A stretch of DNA of 64,000 bases from Rudaeicoccus suwonensis (GCF_007829035.1 NZ_VIVQ01000001.1:806001-870000); one strand, 5' to 3'. Positions 1-9,559 are shown, counted from the stretch's first letter. Numbers and translations: made by a program. The notes: a model not told the origin generated them from the letters alone.

Positions 1-117
1 GCCCGGGCCGGTCTTGAATGTCGTTCCCGTCTCTGCGATCTGGGAGATCGCGGAGGAGCTGAGGCCGGCGAACAGATCGATGTCCGCCAGGACCTGCTTC
101 AACTGGGCGGTGGCCAT
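1..117 (-). CDS. Cyclic-nucleotide-binding domain protein, N-terminal fragment
   Basis: Only the first 39 codons lie in the window; the rest runs off the left edge. The ATG at 115-117 is preceded on the minus strand by an AGGGG ribosome-binding site about nine bases upstream. The visible peptide contains DIDLFAGLSS followed by ISQIAETG and FKTGPG. This is the usual opening of a Crp/cAMP-type cyclic-nucleotide-binding beta-roll. Such a domain beside two nucleotide cyclases, transcribed divergently, could form a signalling pair. Whether the missing part carries a DNA-binding or other output domain cannot be seen. Confidence 0.7.
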   Translation of the reverse strand, partial: MATAQLKQVLADIDLFAGLSSSAISQIAETGTTFKTGPG

Positions 118-279
118 GAATGAACCCCTTGTATGCCGTGCCTATGGTGTCGCTGGTCAACCTAGCAGCGCCGGATGCCGCCGTTCCTGGAATTGCGGTC
201 ACCACCCGGTCACGATCACCGGGCTGTATGCCGCCGTCCTTGCGCCGCATGCCTCGCCGTGGCCGGTAGATTCGCGGTT

Positions 280-3200
280 GTGGTGACGTGCGCGCGGTGT
301 GGTTCGGGGCTGCCCGAAGCGGCGAAGTTCTGTCCCACGTGCGGGGCCGCTGCCGCTGTGGGCGCGCAGCAGGCGCCGGTGCGCAAGCATGTGGTGATCC
401 TGTTCGTCGACCTGGTCGGGTCGACTGCGCTCGGAGAATCCACCGACCCGGAGGCTCTGCGCGCCGGACTGGCCCGCTACTTCGAGGCGGTGTCGAAGGT
501 CATCTGGCAGCACGGCGGCACCGTCGAGAAGTTCATCGGCGACGCCGTCATGGCCGTCTTCGGGGTGCCGACCACGCGTGAGGACGACGCGACCAGGGCC
601 CTGCGCGCGGCGATCGACATACACACCGTCGTCGCCCGGCTGCGCGAGGAAATCGGCACCGACTTCCACGTCCGGGTCGGCGTCAACTCCGGTGAGGTCT
701 TCGTGACTCACCAGCCCGACGGGCAGTTCAGCGTCACCGGCGACGCTGTCAACACCGCACAGCGGCTCGAGGCGGCTGCCGGCACCGACGAGACGTATGT
801 CGGGGACACCGTCGCCGAACTCGCCGGGGGAACTGTCCGGTTGACCGAGGTCGGGCCGATCCTGCACAAGGGCAGGAGCACCCCGCAACAGGTGTTCGCC
901 ATCGCCGCCGACCAGTCGCGCGGGCAGCGGGCGCGCCAGACGACCTTTGTCGGGCGTGAGGTCGAACTGGCCGAACTGGTATCGATCGCCGACCGTGCGA
1001 TGGAGCGGCGACAGGGCTGGCTGCTCACGTATGTCGGTGAAGCCGGCATCGGCAAGTCGCGACTGATCAGCGAGTTCGCGGTTCGACGACCCGGCATCCA
1101 CCACATTCACGGTCGATGCGAGCCGATGAACACCGGCACTTACGCTCCGCTCACCCGCCTGCTGCTTGATCTCGACCCGGACTGGGAGCTGTATGTCGAT
1201 CGCCTGCTCGGTGCAGAGGCCGCCGCGGTGCTGCAACGTCTGCGCTCCGCTGCCGGGCGTTCGGATGTGCAGACCTCCACCGGCGACGTCGTCTGGGCGA
1301 TGCAGCGCGTCGTCACTGCGTTGGCGAGCACGGGCGCGGTGGCGATCGGCTGGGACGACCTGCAATGGGCCACCGAGGCGCAACTGGACTTCATCACGGC
1401 GCTCGCGGCCGCGTGTCGCTCGCTACCGGTCCTGACCATCTGCGTCGGACGCCCGGAACTCTTCGACACCCGGCCACACTGGGGCGGAGGTCGCAAGTCG
1501 CGTGTGGAGGACGTCGAGCGTCTGTCCCGCCAAGACCTCACAGCGCTCGCCGACGAGCGAATCCGATTCAACGAGAACAAGCTCCACGTATCCGTCGAGG
1601 ATCTCGTCGATCGGGCCGAGGGTAATCCGCAGGTTCTGCAGATGCTGGCACACGCATCGGCATCGGGATCGGATCTGCCGGCGTCGGTGGCGCAGCTCTA
1701 CGAGGCTGCGCTCGATCGACTCACACCTGTCGAGCGGCTGCTGGTGGAGTGCGCCGCCGTCTACGGCCGCGAGTTTCGCATCGACGCGGCTACGGCCACC
1801 GCTACTGGCGGCCTGCCGGACGACCTTGAGCTCGTCGCCGACCGGCTGCGCGAGCTCAACATCCTCGAGGTCGCCGGGGATGGCGAATTCCGTTTCGTGC
1901 AGTCACTTTTCATGCAGACGGCATACCGGTCGATGCCCAAGCAGGTGCGCTCCGACCGGCACGCGGCCCTTGCCGAGTGGCTCGTGAAGCATCCCGAGGA
2001 GTGCGGCCTCGACACGCCTTCGGTGGCCGCGTCACACCTTGTGCGTGCGCTTTCATTGCTGGAGGAGATCAACGGACCTGCCGGCCGGCGTGCGATCCTG
2101 CGCGAAGCGGCGATCGACGCCGGGATGGCTGCCGTCGATCACGCTGCCCTGCGCGGCGATCCGGGCCGGATGAGCGCGGCGCTACGACTGATCGACATCC
2201 TGCCGGCGGGGGACCGTCGCAGCTTCGACCTCGGGTACAACCTGCTCATCTCCACCGAACCGACCGCAGACCATGCGCTGCGGCAGGCGGGTTTTGCCCG
2301 GCTGGACGATGTGATGGCGGCCAGCGCGGAGTGGCAGTTGGTGCGGGAAGTGCCACTGCTGCTCAAAGGCGTCCGGGCCGGCGAGGTAGCGCTACCCCAG
2401 GCGCAGGCCTCCGCCGGGCGAATCAGGAAGCGGCTGCTGGCGCTGCCCGAACCTGCCCAGGGGTCGCTCGCGATGGTCGAACTCCTCTGTGCCCAGGTCG
2501 AGGCCGATGGCGGCAATCTGAATCGCTGTCACGAGATCTGCCTGGTGAACATCGCCCGCTGCCGCGCGAACGGCAGAACCGTCGAGGAGCGTCTGTGGCG
2601 GCACTTCAACCTGCAGATCGCCCATGCCACAGCCCCGGTCGACGACGTGATCCGCGACGCCCGCCAGCTGCAGCAGGACTTCGCCGGTAACCGGACGATG
2701 TGGCGGGCGGCGACATCGGTCCTGGCGGCGGCGCTCGCCGCCGCTGGGGAATCGGACGAGGCGTGGCGGCAGTGGACGGCCGCAGAGGCATTGCTTGGCG
2801 AGCAGAGCGCAGATGCCCTCACGGCTTTCTACGACCGGCAGTATGTCGCCCGGATCCTGCTGTGCGAGGGCCGAGCCGCGGAGGCGGGTCGACTGTGGGT
2901 CGAGATCGCCACGCAGTTGGCCGACCGCGCCATGTTGCAGGCGTCCTTCCTGCACGCGGCGATGCGCGACTTCGTATACGCGGGCGAGATCCTCCAATTG
3001 CGCTACGTCGCAAAGCAACTCGAGGCTCTCGCCTTGACGCCAGAAAGTCACGATGTCGCGCAATCAGGACTGGCTGCGAAGCGGGCGGTGGAGTCTGCTC
3101 TCGCCGGCGACCGTGCGACAGCACTCGTTGAGATGGCCAAGGTCTTCGCGATCGACCGTTCGGAGGAGAGCCCGATCAACGCCGGTTTCGCGCTCGCGTT

Positions 3201-3351
3201 CGAGGCGATCCTTGAGCGGGTGATGGGAGACTGCGGCGCCAGCGAGAGTCTGGCCGAGCAGGCCCGTGCGGCATACCACTCCAGAGGTGCCAGTGCGCTT
3301 GCAGATCAGGTCGACACGTGGGTGGCCAATGCGGACAAACTCCTGCGGTGA
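280..3351 (+). CDS. Class III nucleotide cyclase with zinc ribbon, AAA-type ATPase and helical-repeat region
   Basis: This is a 1023-residue multidomain regulator predicted to make cAMP or cGMP. Four cysteines near residues 4, 7, 18 and 21 form an N-terminal zinc ribbon. The class III cyclase domain follows, with metal-binding aspartates near 44 and 88, the Lys of EKFIGD near 84, and transition-state Asn and Arg near 158 and 162, so it looks catalytically complete. A Walker A loop GEAGIGKS starts near 253 and a Walker B-like stretch ends in GWDDLQWA. The C-terminal half is helical and TPR-like. The open frame reaches upstream to 175. The GTG at 280 was chosen because the downstream paralogue starts at the equivalent place, just before VTCARCG. 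There is no membrane segment, so it is probably cytoplasmic. Confidence 0.85.
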   Translation: MVTCARCGSGLPEAAKFCPTCGAAAAVGAQQAPVRKHVVILFVDLVGSTALGESTDPEALRAGLARYFEAVSKVIWQHGGTVEKFIGDAVMAVFGVPTTREDDATRALRAAIDIHTVVARLREEIGTDFHVRVGVNSGEVFVTHQPDGQFSVTGDAVNTAQRLEAAAGTDETYVGDTVAELAGGTVRLTEVGPILHKGRSTPQQVFAIAADQSRGQRARQTTFVGREVELAELVSIADRAMERRQGWLLTYVGEAGIGKSRLISEFAVRRPGIHHIHGRCEPMNTGTYAPLTRLLLDLDPDWELYVDRLLGAEAAAVLQRLRSAAGRSDVQTSTGDVVWAMQRVVTALASTGAVAIGWDDLQWATEAQLDFITALAAACRSLPVLTICVGRPELFDTRPHWGGGRKSRVEDVERLSRQDLTALADERIRFNENKLHVSVEDLVDRAEGNPQVLQMLAHASASGSDLPASVAQLYEAALDRLTPVERLLVECAAVYGREFRIDAATATATGGLPDDLELVADRLRELNILEVAGDGEFRFVQSLFMQTAYRSMPKQVRSDRHAALAEWLVKHPEECGLDTPSVAASHLVRALSLLEEINGPAGRRAILREAAIDAGMAAVDHAALRGDPGRMSAALRLIDILPAGDRRSFDLGYNLLISTEPTADHALRQAGFARLDDVMAASAEWQLVREVPLLLKGVRAGEVALPQAQASAGRIRKRLLALPEPAQGSLAMVELLCAQVEADGGNLNRCHEICLVNIARCRANGRTVEERLWRHFNLQIAHATAPVDDVIRDARQLQQDFAGNRTMWRAATSVLAAALAAAGESDEAWRQWTAAEALLGEQSADALTAFYDRQYVARILLCEGRAAEAGRLWVEIATQLADRAMLQASFLHAAMRDFVYAGEILQLRYVAKQLEALALTPESHDVAQSGLAAKRAVESALAGDRATALVEMAKVFAIDRSEESPINAGFALAFEAILERVMGDCGASESLAEQARAAYHSRGASALADQVDTWVANADKLLR

Positions 3352-3366
3352 CGGTGCCCTGACAGA

Positions 3367-6300
3367 ATGATCGTCGTGATCACGTGCGCGCGGTGCGGTG
3401 TGCAGTCGCCGACCGGGACGAAGTTCTGCCCCAACTGCGGTGCGTCGCTGGCGCAGGGCGGCTTGCAGGCGCCGGTCCGCAAGCACGTCGTCATCCTCTT
3501 CGTCGACATTGTCGGGTCGACCGGCCTGGGTGAGTCGATCGACCCGGAAGCGTTGCGCGCCAGTCTCGCCCGCTATTTCGACGCTGTCTCCAAGGTCGTC
3601 TGGAAATACGGTGGCACGGTCGAGAAGTTCATCGGCGACGCCGTCATGGCCGTCTTCGGCGTGCCGGCCACGCGTGAGGACGACGCGACTCGCGCAGTGC
3701 AGGCGGCGACCGAGATCCACGCGGCCGTCAAGGAACTCTCCGCACGTATGCAGGCCCGGCTGGGGCAGAGCCTGCGCGTGCGCATCGGCGTAAACCAGGG
3801 TGAGGTCTTCGTCACCCACCAGCCCGACGGACAGTTCTCGGTCACCGGTGACGCCGTCAACGTGGCAGCTCGGCTGCAGGCGGCGGCACAGCCGGACGAG
3901 ACGTATGTCGGTGACACCGTTGCGGCGCTGGTCGGTCAGGGCGTGTCGCTGGAGTTCATCGGGCCCATGACCCACAAGGGCAAGACCGAACCCCAGCAGG
4001 TCTTCAAAGTCACCGACGGCGACGGCCGCCACGGGGTGTTGCGTCGCACCAGGTTCGCCGGCCGGGAGATCGAACTGGCCGACCTTGCGGCGATCGCCGA
4101 TCGATCCGCGCGGCTGGGTCAAGGGTGGTTCGTGACGTATGTCGGCGAGCCTGGCATCGGCAAGAACCGGCTGGTCTCGCACTTCCTCGAGGGTCGCGAC
4201 GGTCTGCGGGTGCTGCGTGGCACCGCTCAGCCGCTCGCGACCGACGGGTCATACGGTCCTCTTGCCAAGCTGCTCACTGCCATCGATGACGACTGGCCCG
4301 CTGTCGTCGAGGGCATGTTCGATGAGCGGACCGCCACGGCGATCGTCCGTCGGCTGAAGTCGGCAACCGCTCGCTCGGAGGAGACCACCTCGATCGACGA
4401 CATCGTCTGGGCGGTGCGAAAACTGTTGGCGCAGTTGGCTGTTGCCGGCCCCATCGCAGTTGTCTGGAAGGACATCGAGTGGGCCAGCGAGGAGATGCTG
4501 GACCTCATCGAGGGTCTCGTGGCGCCATTGCGCATCTATCCGGTGTTGACGATCTGCACGACGCGCCCGGAATTGTTCGAACGACGCCCGATGTGGGGCG
4601 GTGGTCAGCAGTCGCGCGTCGAGCCGGTGGACGCGCTCAGCGCGGACGAACTGCGTGAGATGGCGACCGAGCGGATGCCCGAACTGGAGCGCGTGTCGCA
4701 GGAGTCCGGTCGGTCGGTCGAGATGTCGCTGCGGGCTCTGATCCGACGCAGCGACGGCAATCCGCAGGTCTTCCAGGTGCTGCTGGACTGCATGTGTGAC
4801 GGGGATGAGCTGCCGGTGTCGGTGCACACACTTTTCGAGGCGACGCTGGATCGGCTCACGCCGATGGAACGCGCGTTCTGCGAGGTGGGTTCTGTGCTGG
4901 GCCGCGAGTTCTACGCCGAGGCAGTGGAGCCGGTGCGCACGGCTGATCCCGACCCGGACTACGACGGCAACGAGGTCGCCGGACGGCTGCGACTGCTCAA
5001 CATTCTCGAGCTCGGCGACCAGGACTCCAGCGGATTCACTCGGTACCAGTTCGCCCAGTCGATGCTGATGGAGACGGCATACCGAACCCAGGCCAGGCAG
5101 GTGCGATCCGAGCGCCACGTGCGCGCCGCCGACTGGTGCGCGGCCCACGCCGATCAGCTGGAGCGCTCCCAACGCGGCGCCATCGCCGGACATCTGCGCC
5201 AGGCGTATGACGAACTCGCTCGCGTGTCCGCCGACACCGCCTCGATCGACGCGCTGCGCGAGCGTGCGGCAAGCGCCGGATACGAGGCCGCCGAAGAGCT
5301 CGACCTGCGCGGCGAACCACGCGCTCGCGAGGCATATCTCGCGCTGTTCGAGTTGTTCTCCGACGGCGATCTGCGGCTGCACGACATCGCGCACCGGGCG
5401 TTCATGCGCACCCGGCACCACGACATGGCCGATGTCGAGGAGGTCGTCGCCCGCACCGATCGCAAGCTCGCGGATCTGCCGTCGTGGCTGGTGCACCGCG
5501 AGGCGATGCTGTTGGTCGGCCGACTGCAGTCCGGTGCTACGCCCGCCGCCGACGGCATCGATGCGGCGACCGAACTCATCGATGCGGCACGTGAGTTTCC
5601 CGACCTGCTCGGGCTGCAGATCGACGTCGGCTGGCCAAGGGCACTTGCCTTCGGCATCGCAGGTCAGATGACTGAGGGGCTGGGCGACATCGGCATACTC
5701 GCCCGGCGGGCCGAGGAGTATGGCGACCGGCCCGTCGCGAGGTTGCTGACCTTCGCCCGTGTCGAGTTCGGAATGTGGAGCGACGAGCCGGTGAGCCTGG
5801 TGCTGCAGGATGTCGACGAAGCGCTGGATTCCGGTGGTGCGCAACGGGAGCGTGTGCTGAGTCTGTTGCCGTTGCGGGTCTGGCTGCGCGCCATGCGAGG
5901 GGACCGCGGCGGCGCGACCGAGGATTGGGAGCGCGTCGTCGAACTCTCCAGCGGGCCGGACTACATCGCCCGCGAGACCGACCGGTGGGCAATGGCGTTG
6001 TACAGCTTCGGCGAACCCACCGCGGCGGCCGAGGCATTGGCGCAGCAGTTGCCCCTGCTCACCCCGATCGTGCAGCAGGACAACGAGATGTGGATCGTGC
6101 GGCTGTGGTTGCGAGCCGGCGACGCGGATGCTGCCTTCGCCGCATTCGAGGGTGATCTGCAGGCGCCCACGCTGGACGACGACGGATATCACCCGGGTCT
6201 GCGTGACGGAGTTGTGGCGCAACTGTTGGCGCTGCGGGGCAACGCAGATCTGGCACGTGAACGCATCCGTCAGGCGCATCTGCTGGTCGACACGATCTCG

Positions 6301-6510
6301 ATGCCCATCACGATTGCCGAACTGGCGGTCGACGAGGCCGTCGTCGAAGCGATCCTGGGTGATGAGGCTGCGAGTCTCGACGCTGCCGGTCGTGCCGAGC
6401 GGGCCTACCGTCGCAAGGGCGCCTCGGCAATGGCGGACAATGTCGAACGTTGGATGTCCAGCGCAGCCACCTTGGTGCAGGAAGGGCAGCATGCAGACAC
6501 AGACGTGTGA
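3367..6510 (+). CDS. Class III nucleotide cyclase paralogue with degenerate ATPase motifs
   Basis: This 1047-residue protein lies 15 bases after its upstream paralogue and shares the same order: zinc ribbon (Cys 7, 10, 21, 24), class III cyclase, NTPase and helical repeats. The cyclase domain keeps its metal aspartates (about 47 and 91) and the VNVAARL Asn/Arg pair, so cyclase activity is expected. The ATPase part is altered. The P-loop near residue 260 reads GEPGIGKN, with Asn replacing the Ser/Thr after Lys. The Walker B-like stretch reads VVWKDIEWA, with Lys replacing the first acidic residue of the upstream copy. Tandem duplication followed by divergence is the simplest reading. Its 3' end overlaps the next gene by 20 bases. 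Confidence 0.87.
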   Translation: MIVVITCARCGVQSPTGTKFCPNCGASLAQGGLQAPVRKHVVILFVDIVGSTGLGESIDPEALRASLARYFDAVSKVVWKYGGTVEKFIGDAVMAVFGVPATREDDATRAVQAATEIHAAVKELSARMQARLGQSLRVRIGVNQGEVFVTHQPDGQFSVTGDAVNVAARLQAAAQPDETYVGDTVAALVGQGVSLEFIGPMTHKGKTEPQQVFKVTDGDGRHGVLRRTRFAGREIELADLAAIADRSARLGQGWFVTYVGEPGIGKNRLVSHFLEGRDGLRVLRGTAQPLATDGSYGPLAKLLTAIDDDWPAVVEGMFDERTATAIVRRLKSATARSEETTSIDDIVWAVRKLLAQLAVAGPIAVVWKDIEWASEEMLDLIEGLVAPLRIYPVLTICTTRPELFERRPMWGGGQQSRVEPVDALSADELREMATERMPELERVSQESGRSVEMSLRALIRRSDGNPQVFQVLLDCMCDGDELPVSVHTLFEATLDRLTPMERAFCEVGSVLGREFYAEAVEPVRTADPDPDYDGNEVAGRLRLLNILELGDQDSSGFTRYQFAQSMLMETAYRTQARQVRSERHVRAADWCAAHADQLERSQRGAIAGHLRQAYDELARVSADTASIDALRERAASAGYEAAEELDLRGEPRAREAYLALFELFSDGDLRLHDIAHRAFMRTRHHDMADVEEVVARTDRKLADLPSWLVHREAMLLVGRLQSGATPAADGIDAATELIDAAREFPDLLGLQIDVGWPRALAFGIAGQMTEGLGDIGILARRAEEYGDRPVARLLTFARVEFGMWSDEPVSLVLQDVDEALDSGGAQRERVLSLLPLRVWLRAMRGDRGGATEDWERVVELSSGPDYIARETDRWAMALYSFGEPTAAAEALAQQLPLLTPIVQQDNEMWIVRLWLRAGDADAAFAAFEGDLQAPTLDDDGYHPGLRDGVVAQLLALRGNADLARERIRQAHLLVDTISMPITIAELAVDEAVVEAILGDEAASLDAAGRAERAYRRKGASAMADNVERWMSSAATLVQEGQHADTDV

Positions 6511-6895
6511 GTTTCGTACCGGCAGGACCGAGGTGGTGCTCGACATCACTCGCGAGTGCGCGGATTTCGCAGCCCGACAGGCCGACGGACTGCTGCACGT
6601 GTTTGTGCCGCACGCAACCGCTGGTGTGGCGATCCTGGAAACGGGTGCGGGCAGCGACACCGACCTGCTGGCCGCCCTGCGGGATCTGCTGCCGGCGGAC
6701 GATCGCTGGCTCCACACCCACGGCACTCGCGGGCACGGTCGCTCGCACGTCATGCCGGCGCTCATTCCGCCCTACGCCACCCTGCCGATCAGTGGCGGCA
6801 TCATCGCGCTGGGCACCTGGCAGAGCATCTGCCTGGTCGACCTCAATGTCGACAACGAGGTGCGCACCGTGCGACTGTCCGCCCTCGCGGGCTGA
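6491..6895 (+). CDS. YjbQ/UPF0047 family protein
   Basis: A 134-residue protein starting inside the last codons of the cyclase gene, so the two are probably co-transcribed and translationally coupled. It has the family layout: VPHATAGVAILE in the first half, GHGRSHVMPALI in the middle and a glycine-rich GGIIALGTWQ segment near the end. Histidine and acidic residues of these stretches line the presumed active pocket in this family. Some YjbQ proteins show weak thiamine-phosphate-synthase side activity, but the true function is not settled. The position gives no further clue. Confidence 0.85.
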   Translation: MQTQTCEFRTGRTEVVLDITRECADFAARQADGLLHVFVPHATAGVAILETGAGSDTDLLAALRDLLPADDRWLHTHGTRGHGRSHVMPALIPPYATLPISGGIIALGTWQSICLVDLNVDNEVRTVRLSALAG

Positions 6896-6997
6896 GGACG
6901 ACCATGGCCGTCGTGCCCGTGACCTGGCTGGTGCGAAGAGATGGAGTGTGGAAGTGCGTCGTCGCCCGGCGCTCACGCCCAGACCGTGTCGAGTCGG

Positions 6998-7486
6998 TCA
7001 GCATTTGCCGAGGGCCGTGAAGGTGTAGGTGTAGGTCGCACCGGAGCCGGCGATCGTCGCTGCCGTCCGGGCGAGGAGCGAGGCGTACAGCGTTACGGTT
7101 GCGGTCACGCAAACGCCGCTCGCGAGAGGTGCATTCAGGCTGAGTTGGCCGCTGCCACTTGCTGTGACCAGACCGCTGTTGCTGATGGTGCCGACCGCGA
7201 AGTCGTCGGTCGTGATGACCGGTGTTGCGGTCAAAGCGGCGTTAGCGTACGAAAACGTAAAGGCGGTGGATTGGGCCAAGCCGATTGCCCCGGCACACAC
7301 CTTGAACAGCAAGCTGCTGGGCGTGAGGGCACTGCCGTTGCTGCACGTTGTTACACTGATTGTCGGCGTCGCAGTCGGCGAGACGGTGGCAGCGAGGGCC
7401 GGCGCACCGATGGCGATCATCGGCACGCTCCAAGCGGCGCCCTTGGCGAGAGTGCGGCGTGACGGCCGCTGCGACGCGGTGGCCAT
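6998..7486 (-). CDS. Small Tat-type exported protein, tandem paralogue 1
   Basis: A 162-residue protein with an N-terminal twin-arginine-like signal (SRRTLAKGAAWSVP, then a hydrophobic stretch ending APALA). The mature part is rich in Ser, Thr, Ala and Val with alternating beta-type residues, and it ends in a terminal cysteine. The ATG at 7484-7486 was chosen over an upstream in-frame start because it puts the signal at the N-terminus and matches the neighbouring paralogue. I do not recognise the mature domain. It looks like a small extracellular beta-sandwich. Confidence 0.7.
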   Translation of the reverse strand: MATASQRPSRRTLAKGAAWSVPMIAIGAPALAATVSPTATPTISVTTCSNGSALTPSSLLFKVCAGAIGLAQSTAFTFSYANAALTATPVITTDDFAVGTISNSGLVTASGSGQLSLNAPLASGVCVTATVTLYASLLARTAATIAGSGATYTYTFTALGKC

Positions 7487-7693
7487 GGTAGGGAGATTAC
7501 CTGCGAAGGCCGCTTTTCGACACGTGCGCAGCTGATCACTTCGCGATGCCGATCGGTCTCCACGGAACGGATCCGTCCGCGAGTGGCGTGTTGCCGTGTC
7601 AACCGAGATGTCGGGCGCCACTGTGTCGTCCGACGTGTGCAGCCGGGCACCACGATCTGCACAATGCGGCTGTCTGCCCCCCGCGGGCCGATG

Positions 7694-8179
7694 TCAGCAG
7701 GAGGTGCCGTGGAACGTGTAGGTGGTGGAAGCCCCCTCGCCGGCCAGCGTCGCGGTCGTCGTCGCGAACAACGCTGAGGTGATGCTTGCCGTGAGCGTGA
7801 CGCACTGACCTCCGGCGAGCGTGTTGATGAGTGTCAAGGCGCCTGAGCCGCTGGGGTTGAACGAGCCGTTGTTGCTCATCGAACCGCCCGAGAACGCACT
7901 GGTTGTGACCGTCGGCGTCGTGCCGACAGCGGTGCTCGAATAACTGAGCGTGAACACGGTGCCCGCGGGCAGGCCGTTGACTCCGGCGCATATCGAAAAG
8001 GTCACGGTGTTCGGACCCGTCAGCCCGGTATGCGGTGTGCATGCAGTCGTGATCCTCGGGACCAATCCGGGCGACACCGTCGCAGCCATCGCAGGACCGC
8101 CCAGCGCAATGATCGGCACGCTCCAAGCCGCACCCTTGGCGAGGGTGCGGCGCGAAGGCTGCCGGATCGTGCTTGACAT
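7694..8179 (-). CDS. Small Tat-type exported protein, tandem paralogue 2
   Basis: A 161-residue paralogue of the next gene downstream on the minus strand. The leader (RRTLAKGAAWSVPIIALG, cleavage likely after AMA) is nearly identical, while the mature part has diverged. Both mature parts keep an early Cys, an internal CVT segment and a last residue that is Cys. An early and a terminal cysteine would allow a disulfide closing the domain, which is inference. The start codon overlaps one arm of a short inverted repeat (about 8172-8188), so expression may be controlled by a repressor there. Function unknown. Confidence 0.7.
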   Translation of the reverse strand: MSSTIRQPSRRTLAKGAAWSVPIIALGGPAMAATVSPGLVPRITTACTPHTGLTGPNTVTFSICAGVNGLPAGTVFTLSYSSTAVGTTPTVTTSAFSGGSMSNNGSFNPSGSGALTLINTLAGGQCVTLTASITSALFATTTATLAGEGASTTYTFHGTSC

Positions 8180-8211
8180 GTGTTCAAGTCTACTGTCTTG
8201 GACGCTGTGAC

Positions 8212-8225
8212 TGAACAGCTGTTCA
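8212..8225. promoter_or_regulatory. 14-bp perfect palindrome, operator-like
   Basis: The sequence TGAACAGCTGTTCA is its own reverse complement. It lies between the divergent small exported protein gene and folD. A related imperfect repeat, CTTGA-N7-TCAAG, sits about 25 bases away over the start of the small gene. The pattern fits a dimeric repressor site of TetR or GntR type. The binding protein is not identifiable from this window. Confidence 0.45.
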
Positions 8226-8283
8226 ATCTCTGGGACGGTCGTCCAATATCGACCTCAGCGGTGCCTGATCCGGGCGTGGCAGG

Positions 8284-9177
8284 ATGGCCGCCGTGACAGC
8301 TACGGTGATGGACGGCAAGGCGACCCTGGCAGCGATCAAGGGCGAACTCGCGGAGCGGGTGGCTGCGCTCGCGGCGCGCGGGGTGACCCCCGGCCTCGGC
8401 ACCGTTCTGGTCGGGGACGACCCCGGTTCGCATTGGTATGTCGGTGCCAAGCATCGCGATTGTGCCAGCATCGGCGTCACCTCCATCAGGCGTGACCTGC
8501 CGGCCACCGCGTCGCAGGCGCAGGTCGAGGAGGTCATCGACGAACTGAACGCTGATCCGAAATGCACCGGTTTCCTCGTGCAACAACCGACCGGTCTGGA
8601 CGAATTCGCCCTGTTGTCAAGGGTTTCGCCGGACAAGGATGTCGACGGTCTGCACCCGGTGAACCTCGGCAAACTAGTGCTGGGGCAGTCCGGTCCGTTG
8701 CCCTGCACCCCGGTCGGTGCGCTGGAACTGCTGCGCAGGTACGCCGTGCCGGTCGACGGCGCCGAGATCGTCGTCATCGGGCGCGGCCTGACCGTCGGCA
8801 GGCCACTGGGGCTGTTGCTGACCCGCCGTAGCGAGAACGCCACGGTCACGCTGTGCCACACGGGCACACGCGACCTCGCGTCCCACACCAGGCGCGCCGA
8901 CATCATCATCGCTGCGGCCGGCGTGCCCGGGCTGGTCACCGCCGACATGGTCCGACCCGGCGCCGCGGTGCTCGACGTCGGTGTGTCGCGGGTCGACGGC
9001 AAGATCGCCGGAGACATCGCACCGGATGTCGCCGGCGTCGCCGGCTTCCTCACACCGAACCCGGGAGGCGTCGGCCCGATGACGCGAGCAATGCTGCTGA
9101 CGAATGTGGTCGAGGCGGCCGAGCGTCACGCCGATGCCGAGATGGCGCGGCAGGCCGGAGCCGGTCTCGACTCATGA
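8284..9177 (+). CDS. folD: Bifunctional methylenetetrahydrofolate dehydrogenase / methenyltetrahydrofolate cyclohydrolase
   Basis: FolD interconverts 5,10-methylene-, 5,10-methenyl- and 10-formyl-tetrahydrofolate in the cytoplasm using NADP. The 297-residue length is normal. Visible signatures are the catalytic YVGAK Tyr/Lys near residues 50-60, DKDVDGLHP in the middle, the PCTP motif, a Rossmann-type GRGLTVGRP loop and the C-terminal [11 protein letters not shown]. The stop overlaps the next start (ATGA), the usual actinobacterial folD-DUF3017 arrangement. An in-frame GTG about nine bases downstream could also be the start. Confidence 0.97.
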   Translation: MAAVTATVMDGKATLAAIKGELAERVAALAARGVTPGLGTVLVGDDPGSHWYVGAKHRDCASIGVTSIRRDLPATASQAQVEEVIDELNADPKCTGFLVQQPTGLDEFALLSRVSPDKDVDGLHPVNLGKLVLGQSGPLPCTPVGALELLRRYAVPVDGAEIVVIGRGLTVGRPLGLLLTRRSENATVTLCHTGTRDLASHTRRADIIIAAAGVPGLVTADMVRPGAAVLDVGVSRVDGKIAGDIAPDVAGVAGFLTPNPGGVGPMTRAMLLTNVVEAAERHADAEMARQAGAGLDS

Positions 9178-9443
9178 GTCAGTTCCGGCTCGGTCCGCTG
9201 TGGTGGGCTGTGCTCGCAGCTGTTGCCACCGGGGTGCTGGTGACTTTCTGCGGCTCGGTGCGCGTTGGGGGCTTCCTGATCGCGGCGGCCATGGTGCTCG
9301 CGGCCATCGCTCGCCTCATGATGCACGAGGAAGCTCTCGGTGCCATCGCAGTCCGCTCGAAGGCCACCGACGCCGTCGTGCTGCTCGGGCTGGCCGCTGC
9401 GCTCGCAGTCATCTTCGCGAAGGTGAAGCTCGGCGGCAGTTGA
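9174..9443 (+). CDS. DUF3017 family membrane protein
   Basis: An 89-residue integral membrane protein with three hydrophobic segments: [16 protein letters not shown], a [17 protein letters not shown] stretch, and a C-terminal [16 protein letters not shown] helix. Size, topology and the ATGA overlap with folD match the DUF3017 proteins that follow folD in many actinobacteria. No enzymatic role is known. Translational coupling suggests it is made in step with FolD. Confidence 0.85.
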   Translation: MSQFRLGPLWWAVLAAVATGVLVTFCGSVRVGGFLIAAAMVLAAIARLMMHEEALGAIAVRSKATDAVVLLGLAAALAVIFAKVKLGGS

Positions 9444-9506
9444 GCGTCATACCAACGGGTGGATGCTAAGCGTCGTCCAACTCGGCCGGCAAGCAACAAC
9501 GACAAG

Positions 9507-9546
9507 CGAAACCGGGACGTGACCCTGAGGCCACGTCCCGGTTTCG
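9507..9546. terminator. Bidirectional intrinsic terminator
   Basis: A perfect 15-bp stem (9507-9521 with 9532-9546) encloses a 10-base loop, with AAA/TTT near the stem ends. It lies between the converging folD-DUF3017 and mdh transcripts and can act on both. Confidence 0.85.
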
Positions 9547-9559
9547 GTGTTGCTGAAGG

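Noticed and set aside
4249-6765. Long minus-strand open frame of 838 codons
   Set aside because: It lies antisense to the second cyclase gene, has no start signal or motif, and its His/Arg/Gln-rich composition is that of a shadow frame in high-GC DNA.
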